Positions 17,411-25,651 of a stretch of 36,200 nucleotides of DNA are shown in pieces. The DNA comes from Desulfotignum sp. (GTDB lineage: Bacteria; Desulfobacterota; Desulfobacteria; Desulfobacterales; Desulfobacteraceae). A program made the translations under genes and the position numbers. Below the pieces are notes generated by a model, which had not been told where the DNA came from, did no database searches, and saw nothing but the letters and a program-made list of their open reading frames with translations. The DNA lies in NCBI GenBank assembly GCA_018399285.1, contig JAGYOW010000032.1:1-36200 (forward strand). Reading direction: 5' to 3'. Position 1 is the stretch's first letter. Each line of letters opens with the position of its first letter.

Positions 17411-18805
17411 TTATGGATGGGAGGATAAAATCTGATCCAGATCCAGATGGTATTTTTTGATTTTGTTGTTTAACGTCGTTCGGGTGATATTCAATATCTT
17501 TGCCGCTTCTGTCTTGTTGCCGCCGGTCTGTTTGAGGGTCTGTGCCAGGGCCATGCTTTCAAGTTCATCCAGGGACCTGCCGCCGATTCCGGGCAAAAAT
17601 TTCCGGGAGGCATCATCGGGTTCATAGATTTTTATCATATTACCGGGCAGGTCTTTTTCAGAAATATACTGGCCCATGGACAGGATCACCGCTCTTTCAA
17701 CGGCATTTTCAAGTTCTCTGACATTGCCCGGCCATGGATGTTTCATCAATGCATCCATGGCTGCGGGCGTGAACCCCTTGAACTGTTTTCGATTTTTTTG
17801 TGAGTACCGGGTTAAAAAATGCTGTGCCAGCAAAGGAATATCATCGGGTCTCTCCTTTAAAGAAGGAACCTTGATATTGATGACATTCAGGCGGTAAAAC
17901 AGGTCTTCTCTGAACCGGCCGTGCTTGACTTCCTGTTCCAGGTTTTTGTTGGTGGCCACAATGATCCGGACATCGATGCGGATGGGCCTGTCACTGCCGA
18001 CCCGCTGAATCTCTCTTTCCTGGATGGTCCGAAGCAGTTTGACCTGCATGGACAAAGGGATTTCTCCTATTTCATCTAAAAAAATGGTGCCTTTGTCTGC
18101 ATGGAGAAACAGGCCGTCCCGTTTTTTGTCAGCGCTGGTGAACGCCCCTTTTTCATGGCCGAACAGTTCCGATTCCAGCAGCGTTTCATTCAACGCGGCA
18201 CAGTTGATGGAGATCAGCTGGTTTTTATTTCGGGCGCTGTGATCATGAATGGCTTTAGCAAACAGTTCTTTTCCGGTCCCGCTGTCTCCGGTCATCAGAA
18301 TGGTGGCATCGCTGGGAGCCGCAATTCTGGCGGTTTCCATCACCGCTTTCATGGCCGGGCTGGTGCCGATGATGCGGGAAAATCCGGTATCAGCAGATAT
18401 CCTTTTTTTCAGGTCTGCATTTTCCCGGGTCAGGTGCAGGTGGCTCATGGCCCGTTCGATGGTGATTTTCAGGTCATCGAAATTCAAGGGTTTTGTCAGA
18501 TAGTCATAGGCCCCCAGCTTCATGGCTTCCACAGCCTTGTCCACCGAAGAATAAGCGGTCATGATGATGATGGGAATGGCCGGGTTGAGTGCCTTGATTT
18601 TTTCAAGGGCTTCCATCCCCCCGATATTTGCCATTCTTACATCCATGAGCACCAGATCATACGGTGTTTCCGCCACCCCGCTGATGGCCTCTTTTCCATC
18701 CGTGACGCTGTCAATAGTATGCCCCAGGCTTTTTAAAACGGTTTGAAGCATGGACAGGTGGGCCGTGTCATCATCAACGATCAGGATGTTGCCTTTCATG
18801 GTCAT
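17411..18805 (-). CDS. Sigma-54-dependent response regulator (ZraR/NtrC type)
   Basis: A 464-residue activator. The receiver domain (residues 5-120) has the acidic pair at 11-13, phospho-acceptor Asp55 in LVLMDVRM, and Lys105 in YLTKPL. The AAA+ domain (about 145-380) has Walker A GDSGTGKE at 173-180, a sigma-54 contact loop reading GAFTSA at 220-225 instead of the canonical GAFTGA, and Walker B GTIFLDEIGE. A Fis-type helix-turn-helix (GGNKTEAAKILNITRTTLNN) closes the protein. It binds upstream sites and opens sigma-54 promoters when phosphorylated. The start overlaps the kinase stop by 4 bp (ATGA). The divergent metal efflux operon with a -24/-12 promoter is the obvious target; this is inference from position. 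Confidence 0.93.
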   Translation of the reverse strand: MTMKGNILIVDDDTAHLSMLQTVLKSLGHTIDSVTDGKEAISGVAETPYDLVLMDVRMANIGGMEALEKIKALNPAIPIIIMTAYSSVDKAVEAMKLGAYDYLTKPLNFDDLKITIERAMSHLHLTRENADLKKRISADTGFSRIIGTSPAMKAVMETARIAAPSDATILMTGDSGTGKELFAKAIHDHSARNKNQLISINCAALNETLLESELFGHEKGAFTSADKKRDGLFLHADKGTIFLDEIGEIPLSMQVKLLRTIQEREIQRVGSDRPIRIDVRIIVATNKNLEQEVKHGRFREDLFYRLNVINIKVPSLKERPDDIPLLAQHFLTRYSQKNRKQFKGFTPAAMDALMKHPWPGNVRELENAVERAVILSMGQYISEKDLPGNMIKIYEPDDASRKFLPGIGGRSLDELESMALAQTLKQTGGNKTEAAKILNITRTTLNNKIKKYHLDLDQILSSHP

Positions 18806-20544
18806 TCCTTTTCCCGGTTTTCAAGCGGGATTGAAATAAAAAAAGTGGTTCCCTTTCCCTTGACACTGTCGAGCCAGATCGTGCCGTTATGGCCTTCGAT
18901 GATTTTGTGGACAATGGCCAGTCCCAGCCCGGTTCCCTTTTTTTTGGTGGTAAAATAGGGATTGAATACAGCGGCCTGGTCATCGGGTAAAATCCCTTCC
19001 CCGGTATCTGAGACGGCAAAAAGGACGGCATCTTCATTCACCCGGACATCTACTGTCAGGTATCCGCCATGGGGCATGGCCTGCATGGCATTGATGAAAA
19101 GATTCAGCAGTACCTGACTGAAACGGTCCGGATCAAGAAAGAGGTCAGGAAGCGAAGGATTTATTTTTTCCTCTATCCGGATGCCGGTACTTTCAGCCTC
19201 ATGCCGGATAATACGCAATGTGTTTTTGACCAACGGGCCCGGGTGCACGGGACCCCGCTTTAAATCCGCCGGTCTTGCAAATTCCATCAGTTCTGAAATA
19301 ACCCGGTCCACCCGGTCAATCTCTTCAACCATTAATTGTGCCGCTTTTTTGTTTTCACTGTCATCTTCAAACAGGCTGCCGAAAAAACCGGCATATCCTT
19401 TGATGGAACTCAAGGGGTTCCGGACTTCGTGGGCAATGCCCGAGGCCAGTGTTCCCAGCGCGGCCAGTCTTTCTTTTCTCCTGATTGTCAACTCCAGTGC
19501 CCGGATCTGGCTCAAATCTTTAACAATAAAGAGAAATCCGATAAAATCACCGTCCTTGCCGAAAATTTTTGTCACCATAACTGAAACAGGAGTTGGGCCG
19601 GATTTTTTCGCGTTGACAACGATCTCTTTTTCAATCCCCTTTCCATGTTCATCCGTGATCTTGCGCAGATGCCAGATGGTGCCGGGAAGAACGGCATCTG
19701 CTGTTTTATCAGTTACCCCGGAAATATCGATTCCCAGAAGAAAACAGGCGGTATCGTTCATATACCGGATGTGCCGATGCTTATCCACAATGATGACCCC
19801 CATGGGAAGGCTGGCAATGGTTTCTGCGGCAAAAGCCCGGGTGTCCTGGAGCAGCCTGCGGGAACGCACGACTTTGCGGGACCAGAAAAACGAAACAATT
19901 CCGGCCAGCCCCACGAGAAAAACAATGATGATCATCAAAATATTGTGGTGCAGGTCTTCGGCAACAGCCTGGTCGAAAAGGTGTGCATCCATTCCGATGA
20001 ATATCATGGGTCTGGTTTCCGCATCAATGCCCGGGGAGAGGGACATCACCTGCCTCTCAGTCTGGTATCTCTGTTTTTTGACAATTTCCGGAGATTCAGC
20101 AAGAAAAGATTTATACACTTCAAAATACCGTGTGTTATTTTCTTTTTCAACAATCCGCCATCCAGGTTCGGTGGGTGCAGTTATCTGATTTTTAAATGGG
20201 GTGTCATCGATCTGTGAGCCGATCATTTCGCGATCGTTGTGGGCCAGAATCTTTCCGGATGGGTCCACCAGAAACATATAAGAGATATCCGCCTGGGATG
20301 CGGTGTGTTCCAGCATTTTCTGCAAAAAATGGTGACTGCCCGGTACCCCGGTTCCGGTATCGGCTTCAAAAGACTTGATCCATGCCGCCCCTTTTTCCTT
20401 TAAGTGGCTGCCCACATGCTGTTTTTCCCGGTTATACATCATAATGGTCTGAAAAATGATAATCACCATGAGCACAAGACTGATGCCGATGGTGATCCAT
20501 GGGGAGGCAGAAACCATAAACCGGTTTGTTTTGTTAAAATTCAT
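18802..20544 (-). CDS. Membrane sensor histidine kinase (ZraS-like), PAS and HisKA/HATPase domains
   Basis: A 580-residue kinase. It has a first membrane helix at about 16-36, a periplasmic sensor domain of some 160 residues (contains ISYMFLVDPSGKILAHND, a dCache/sCache-like strand pattern), a second helix at 201-221, and a PAS domain at about 240-345. The H-box ASGIAHEVRNPLSSIKGY carries His372, followed by the N box NLFINAMQAM, DTGEGILPDD and GTGLGLAIVHK. The stretch EIDRVDRVISELMEFARP is typical of the ZraS/HydH group, which senses zinc or lead and envelope stress. It is the first gene of a two-gene unit with the regulator and diverges from the efflux operon. What it senses is inferred from that neighbourhood. 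Confidence 0.92.
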   Translation of the reverse strand: MNFNKTNRFMVSASPWITIGISLVLMVIIIFQTIMMYNREKQHVGSHLKEKGAAWIKSFEADTGTGVPGSHHFLQKMLEHTASQADISYMFLVDPSGKILAHNDREMIGSQIDDTPFKNQITAPTEPGWRIVEKENNTRYFEVYKSFLAESPEIVKKQRYQTERQVMSLSPGIDAETRPMIFIGMDAHLFDQAVAEDLHHNILMIIIVFLVGLAGIVSFFWSRKVVRSRRLLQDTRAFAAETIASLPMGVIIVDKHRHIRYMNDTACFLLGIDISGVTDKTADAVLPGTIWHLRKITDEHGKGIEKEIVVNAKKSGPTPVSVMVTKIFGKDGDFIGFLFIVKDLSQIRALELTIRRKERLAALGTLASGIAHEVRNPLSSIKGYAGFFGSLFEDDSENKKAAQLMVEEIDRVDRVISELMEFARPADLKRGPVHPGPLVKNTLRIIRHEAESTGIRIEEKINPSLPDLFLDPDRFSQVLLNLFINAMQAMPHGGYLTVDVRVNEDAVLFAVSDTGEGILPDDQAAVFNPYFTTKKKGTGLGLAIVHKIIEGHNGTIWLDSVKGKGTTFFISIPLENREKE

Positions 20545-20563
20545 TCTCTGCGGTTTCCTGACG

Positions 20564-20615
20564 ATGATTAAAATATAACCGATCTCATCCAGTCGAATGT
20601 ACTAATTTTAATCAT
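20564..20615. promoter_or_regulatory. Candidate activator binding site (11-bp inverted repeat)
   Basis: ATGATTAAAAT at 20564-20574 and ATTTTAATCAT at 20605-20615 are perfect inverted copies separated by 30 bp. They lie between the kinase gene and the efflux operon, roughly 100-150 bp upstream of the -24/-12 promoter at 20711. That is the usual distance for an enhancer site of an NtrC-type activator. Binding is not shown by the sequence; AT-rich half sites could also belong to another regulator. Confidence 0.45.
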
Positions 20616-20710
20616 TTTCACGTGGTCTTGCAACCGGTTTGTGCGGGGAGAGACAGGAAAAGATTCAATAATTTCTTTTATTTTAAATGGTTATGAAAAA
20701 TATGACAATG

Positions 20711-20726
20711 TGGTATAGTCATTGCA
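20711..20726 (+). promoter_or_regulatory. Sigma-54 (-24/-12) promoter of the metal efflux operon
   Basis: TGGTATAGTCATTGCA has the -24 GG and -12 GC exactly 10 bp apart, and matches TGGCAC-N5-TTGCA at TGG, at the A of the -24 box and at all of TTGCA. It is 65 bp upstream of the first gene of the operon, and the divergent gene pair encodes a sigma-54-dependent regulator, which makes this the likely control point. Confidence 0.7.
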
Positions 20727-20790
20727 AATCCTATTCAGTCAGAATGAATGACACTGTTTGAAATAATCAATAAATATATCAGGAGTAAAA

Positions 20791-21054
20791 ATGGGTAGCT
20801 GTAATTTCATAGGTTCAGGCATGGGACACTGGGGGATTGGCGGAGGCGTCATCGGATGGGGCATCACTTTGCTCATCATCGGTCTGGTTGTCCTGGTTCT
20901 GCTTCAATTGAATAAATCCGGCAGGAAGCGTGATCCGCATGCCGATACAATGGATTCTTTGAAAATTTTAAAATCACGATATGCCAAAGGGGAAATCACG
21001 GAACAGGAATACCTGCGGATGCGGGATGTTCTGTACAACAATCATACATCCTAA
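20791..21054 (+). CDS. Small membrane protein with SHOCT domain
   Basis: An 87-residue protein. A Gly-rich N-terminus leads into one membrane helix (about 20-42: GWGITLLIIGLVVLVLLQL), and the C-terminus SLKILKSRYAKGEITEQEYL is a SHOCT (short C-terminal) domain. SHOCT proteins are frequent small companions of transporters and two-component loci; their biochemical role is unsettled. It is the first gene behind the sigma-54 promoter, with AGGAG 7 bp before its ATG, and the first TolC gene follows 17 bp later. Its position as leader of a metal efflux operon suggests an accessory role at the inner membrane, but that is inference. Confidence 0.8.
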   Translation: MGSCNFIGSGMGHWGIGGGVIGWGITLLIIGLVVLVLLQLNKSGRKRDPHADTMDSLKILKSRYAKGEITEQEYLRMRDVLYNNHTS

Positions 21055-21071
21055 AGTAAGGGCGGGTGTTT

Positions 21072-22448
21072 ATGGAAATCAGAAACAAAATAAAATACAG
21101 AGAGCTGCAACGCAAAATGGTTCTGTTTTTTCTGTGTTTTGGTATCCTGGTGTTGTGTCAGAACAACGCCCGGGCAACAGAACAAGAAGATCTGACAAAA
21201 CTGGACGCCAGCCTGTCAACGACCATAAGATTGTCAGATCTGCTTACCTATGCCTATTTGTCCAGTCCGGCCATCACTGCGTCCAAAAAATCCTGGCAGG
21301 CGTTTATTGAAAATTACAGGGTCGGCAAAAGCTACCCGGATCCCCAGCTGGCCGCCACCTATTTTCCCCGGCCCATTGAAACCCGGCTTGGCCCCCAGGA
21401 CTGGAGCCTGACCCTTTCCCAGGTGATTCCCTTTCCAGGCACCCTGTCCCAAAAGGCCCGGGTGCTGGAGGCAGATGTTGCCATCTCCAGACTCAAGGTG
21501 GACCAGGCCGTTAAAACCATTGTCACTGAGGTGTCTTTGGCATTTTACGAACTGGTGTATATCCAGAAAGCCATGGCAGTGGCACAGGCCAACCTGGACT
21601 TGAATCAGCAGATGCTGCAGATCAGCGAAAACGCCTATGCAGATGACAAAGCCCTGTTTTACGATGTATCCAAAGCCCGTTCCCAGACCGCCCAGATACA
21701 ATATGATATCCTGCTGCTGAAGGAGCTGGAAAAAACACAAAAAACAACCCTGAACACCCTGTTGAACCGTCCCCCCGCAGCATTGCTGGGACATGCGGCA
21801 GGCACCCTGCCACAAAAAGTGGTGTATTCTCTGGATGAGGTGTATGCACTTGCCATGCTGCACCAGGAAGATATCCTCATGGCTGAGGAAAAGGTGCACA
21901 AATCAGAACAGGCCATACAGCTGACACGGCTTGAAACCCTGCCTTCATTCAAGCTGGGCCTGTTTTATGCCGGCATTGGTGATCCGGATGTGCCAAATCC
22001 GCCGCCCGATGCCGGTGACGATGCGGTGGGGGTGCAGTTCGGCATGAACATTCCCTTGTGGTCTGGAAAAAATAAAAGCCGGACCGCACAGGCTTTGGCA
22101 GAAAAACAAAAAGCACAGGCCCAGAAAACCGAGGCCGCCAACAGGGTCAAGGCCGGGATCAGCCGCCTGTGGTTCAAGCTGGAAAATGCCGAACGCCTGA
22201 TAACCCTGTATGAAAAAGACCTGCTTCCCCAGGCGGTCTCTTCCGTACAGACGGCAGAAACCTGGTTCAAACAGGGCCAGGGCAGTTTTGCCGATTTTCT
22301 GGAAATCCAGGCAACTGCCTACAATTTTCAATTGTCTCTGGAGCGGGCCAAAGCAGATTATGCCAAGACCCTGGTGCTGCTTGAGCAGGCAGCCGGTGCT
22401 GTCCTGGATGCGAAAACCGGGCAGAATACAGGAGAAAAAAAGCCATGA
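21072..22448 (+). CDS. TolC-family outer membrane efflux protein (CusC-like)
   Basis: About 458 residues with an N-terminal signal-like helix (residues 16-36, ending NNARA), then two TolC repeats of long coiled helices. Markers are AYLSSPAITASKKSWQAFIE, SLTLSQVIPFPGTLSQKARV and, in the second half, VGVQFGMNIPLWSGKNKSRT with QGQGSFADFLEIQATAY. These are the alternating strand and helix elements of outer-membrane exit ducts that dock on RND pumps. The frame opens with a GTG at 21066, but the ATG at 21072 is 9 bp from TAAGGG and is preferred. The stop overlaps the next TolC gene start (ATGA). The gene is intact, unlike the three that follow. Confidence 0.87.
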   Translation: MEIRNKIKYRELQRKMVLFFLCFGILVLCQNNARATEQEDLTKLDASLSTTIRLSDLLTYAYLSSPAITASKKSWQAFIENYRVGKSYPDPQLAATYFPRPIETRLGPQDWSLTLSQVIPFPGTLSQKARVLEADVAISRLKVDQAVKTIVTEVSLAFYELVYIQKAMAVAQANLDLNQQMLQISENAYADDKALFYDVSKARSQTAQIQYDILLLKELEKTQKTTLNTLLNRPPAALLGHAAGTLPQKVVYSLDEVYALAMLHQEDILMAEEKVHKSEQAIQLTRLETLPSFKLGLFYAGIGDPDVPNPPPDAGDDAVGVQFGMNIPLWSGKNKSRTAQALAEKQKAQAQKTEAANRVKAGISRLWFKLENAERLITLYEKDLLPQAVSSVQTAETWFKQGQGSFADFLEIQATAYNFQLSLERAKADYAKTLVLLEQAAGAVLDAKTGQNTGEKKP

Positions 22449-24002
22449 AAATAAAGATTTTTACCCTGACAATACCGGTACTTTTCTTTGCTTCTGTCTG
22501 CTTTGCAGATTATGGCACCATGAAAAAAGAACTGGAAAACTATACTCCCCAAGACAGTTTTGCCATCAGACAATCACCTGATATCGCCGTGCAGAAAACA
22601 CCTTCCCATACGGCTGTTCCTTTTCCTGCCGGATCACGGATTCCTGACAGATCACAGATACACCATCTCAAGCAGGGGTATGAAAAACAGATATATGGGC
22701 CCAATGGTGATGCCGCAGCAATGGGGGTGGATGAAAAAATTTTTGCACAGGTATCTCAAGCAGGCGATGACCCAAAAGCATTTGCAGCGCTCCTTGCGCA
22801 GAAGATCGATCTCAAAGAGATAAAAGCCATTGCCGCCTTGAGAAATACAGATATCAAGGCGGCCCGAAAAAAGGTCCTGGCAGAGATCCAGTCCTTTGAC
22901 CAGGTCACGCACCTGGATGACAGCCTGCAGCAGTATGCGGCATTCACCGCTGCCCTCAACAACCGGGTCGGGCCTTTGAAAACAAAAAATTCCATCAGGG
23001 CAGGACATCCGTTTCCCGGCCTTGTTGCACTCAAGGGCCGCGTCATCCAAAGCCAGGTGGACATGCGGGTGGAGCAGATGAAAATTGCCGGCAAACAGGT
23101 GCGCCAGGATGTTGAAAATGCTTATTGGGAGCTTGCGTATACCACCCGGTCCATCCGGATTATTCATGAGGCCCGCTGGCCGCGTTCGACCGCCCTCTGG
23201 ATGTGGCTGCATCCCTGTATAAAAAGCGGCAGAACCAGTTACCAGGATGTGATCAAGGTCACCATAAAAATAGAAGAACCAAAGAAGCGCAGGCTCTGCT
23301 GGAAAATGAAGCAGACAATGGTAAAATTAGGCTGCTTTTGAACTGATGAACCTTCCGGCAGATACCAGATGGGTCCGGTGAAAACAGCGTCCCTGCCGCA
23401 AACCCTCCCCCGGGCCCGCATTGTCAGCCACTGCCAGGAAACATCGCCAGGAACTGCCGCCATCAGATTTCAGATCAGCAACCAGTCCATGGAACTTTCT
23501 TCGGCTGAATCCATGAAACAGGGCAAATTTTTTACCCTGGGTTTTCCTATTTTGAAGCCGACCATGTCAACACCACCGGAACCGGTGCCCCGCAGCAGCC
23601 TTGCCGAAAAAACCATGGCATCCATGAAAAACAATCCAGCCGGTCAACCCCTGGTACGGGGTGGACAGCCCCTGGTTACAGCAGACAAGACAGACACTGG
23701 CAGGCCTTGGAGCACACCCTGACAGCCAGAGAAAATGCCACAGACCGCATGGAGCAAAATGCCTGGTTTAAACAGACAAAACCGGCGGGAACTGACTTGT
23801 ACAAACAGGATAATGCCCTGACAAAATCTGCCCTGGATGTGTCCACCAGGGGAATATGCGAGACCGGATCCATTGCCTTTTCCCCAGGCCATCGGGTCCT
23901 ATACAGACTGGTTGAAGGCGAAACTTCTGCCATTGCGCAAAAGACAAAAGACCTGGGCATCTCTTTGCCGCCCTTGAAACGGTTGTAGGTACAAGTTTAT
24001 AA
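22445..24002 (+). pseudogene. Second TolC-family outer membrane protein, frameshifted after residue ~240
   Basis: The first frame (22445-23341) starts with a signal peptide (MKIKIFTLTIPVLFFASVCFA). An unusual N-terminal extension of about 130 residues follows, then the TolC segment AALRNTDIKAARKKVLAEIQ, GLVALKGRVIQSQVDMRVEQ and VENAYWELAYTTRSIRIIHE. After about 23160 the frame changes repeatedly, yet recognisable TolC pieces continue (LYKSGRTSYQDVIK-like; EHTLTARENATDRMEQN; SALDVSTRG; a C-terminal ALETVVGTSL ending with TAA at 24000-24002). Full length would be about 518 residues. It starts inside the stop of the preceding TolC gene, so two exit-duct proteins are encoded in tandem. The density of frame changes with preserved protein sequence favours sequencing indels over old decay. 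Confidence 0.75.
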
Positions 24003-24044
24003 GCGCACAACGCTACAAGCCCGGCAGAGCAAGGTACCGGCCCG

Positions 24045-24080
24045 GCTGGACAACGCAAGCAATAGCTGGACAACGCAAGC
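24045..24080 (+). repeat. Direct repeat, 16 bp, period 20
   Basis: GCTGGACAACGCAAGC occurs at 24045-24060 and again at 24065-24080, separated by AATA, in the 125-bp spacer between the second TolC gene and the cusB-like gene. No function is visible; it may be a local tandem duplication. Confidence 0.6.
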
Positions 24081-24127
24081 GTATAAGGCTTCTGCTTAAT
24101 GGAAAATACAGGGAGAAACGATTTATC

Positions 24128-25651
24128 ATGAATATCAAATCAACCCCGCTGGGTTATTTTGACGGCACTGATAACAGGTACAGCGGTATTTTTATAACAA
24201 CCACCATTGGACCGACATCCTCCGAGAGCAGTAAAGCCCGGTCTGAACAAAATGGCGATGCTGCATCAAAAGAGCGGAAGATCATCTACTGGAAGGCTCC
24301 CATGGACCCCACTGAAACTATGATGAACCGGGCAAAAGCAAGATGGGCATGACCTGTGCCGGTGTATGAAGATGAGGTTTCCGAAGATGAGATGTCCGGA
24401 GACGCGGCAGACCGGAAAATCGTATACTGAAAGCCCCCATGGATCCTTACAGAGATCTATGATGAACCTGGCAAAAGCAAGATGGGCATGGATCTTGTGC
24501 CGGTGTATGAAGATGAGGTAAAGGGCGGGGTGGATATTAAAATCAATCCGGTGGTGGAACAGAACATTGGGCCTTAAAATCAAACTGGTTGCACAGGGTC
24601 CTTTTGAACCATATATCATCAAAACCTATGGCCATGTGACCTTTGATGAAACCAGAACCGGTATTGTCAGCCCCAAACCGCCGGGTGGGTTGAAACCCCT
24701 TTATGCCGACTATACCGGATTTGTTATTGAAAAGGGCGATCCTCTTTTACCATGTATTCTCCGTCCCCGCTGGCATCCCAGGAGGAATATCTGTCAGCTT
24801 ATAAAAATTTCCAGGCGCGCAGGACCCTTGAACAAGGATCTGCTGGAATCAGCCAAAAAAGACTGGCATACTCATGACATTGGGCAGACCAGGACATCGC
24901 TTTTCTGGAACAACCGGGTGGCGAGTCCGCAAACCCTGACCATCCGGTCCCGGTTTAAAGGTGGCACCCATAAAAACGTGATTGAAGGAGCATATGTCAA
25001 AGCCGGGGAAAGCCTGTTCACCATTGCGGATTTGTCCACGGTATGGGTGGAAGCGCATATCTTTGAATATGAGCAGAACCTGGTGTATGAAGGGCAGACC
25101 GTTGAAATGACCCTGTCCTATGACCCGGACAAGGTGTACACTGAAAAATTGCCTATATTTTTCCCTATCTGCAGCCCAGAACCCGGGATGTGGTCATCAG
25201 GACTACCTTGACAATGCAGAAGATGACCTGGAAGCCGGACATGTTTGTAATATAAAATCAATACCAGCAAGGATGCAGCCGGCCTGATTATCCCTTCCGA
25301 GGCGGTGATCCACCCGGGGAAAAACAGCTGGTTTTTGTGGCCCATGGCAATGGCCGGTTCACCCCCGGAAGATCACCACCGGTGTCCACCTGAGGAGTGG
25401 CAGGGTCCAGGTAATTGACAGGACTGGCACAAGGTGAGGATGTCGTGTGGTGTCCGGCCAGTTCTCGCTGATTCCGAATCCCGGCTCAAAGAGGCGATCC
25501 AGAAGATGATCTCATCCAAATCCGGCACTGCCAAAGAAAACAGAACCATCCCAAAAACAAGATGGGGACGGTTTTTGAAGACATGGAAGATGACACGGAA
25601 TCCGGGGATGATTTTTCCAGGATATGGAATAACAGACAGAGGATGCTGTGA
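24128..25651 (+). pseudogene. cusB: CusB-like RND efflux periplasmic adaptor with tandem heavy-metal-binding domains, frameshifted
   Basis: Read across frames, this is a membrane fusion protein of about 505 residues. It has an N-terminal membrane anchor, two tandem metal-binding domains (24275-24519), then IKINPVVEQNIGLK, YGHVTFDETRTGIVSPK, YADYTGFVIEKGDPL and the lipoyl/beta-barrel part NVIEGAYVKAGESLFTIADL with STVWVEAHIFEYEQNLVYEG. The C-terminal part contains LIIPSEAVIH and FVAHGNGRFTPRKIT. CusB-type adaptors bridge the HME-RND pump and TolC, and capture Cu(I)/Ag(I). The longest clean frame is 24567-25211; at least eight indels are needed elsewhere. The expected stop (TGA at 25649-25651) overlaps the cusA ATG by one base, as in an intact operon. 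This supports an intact gene in the organism with an error-rich sequence here. Confidence 0.78.
24275..24519 (+). repeat. Tandem copies of a heavy-metal-binding domain inside cusB
   Basis: Two copies of about 105 bp (24275-24379 and 24413-24519) share nearly the same bases, from CGGAA(G/A)ATC through CCCATGGA(C/T)CC and GGCAAAAGCAAGATGGGCATG to CCGGTGTATGAAGATGAGGT. The encoded unit is of the type YWKAPMDPTEIYDEPGKSKM-GMDLVPVYEDE. It resembles the YTCPMHP...GMDLVP metal-binding domain, but Met, Trp and Asp replace the cysteines. Both copies carry a single-base indel. Confidence 0.75.
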
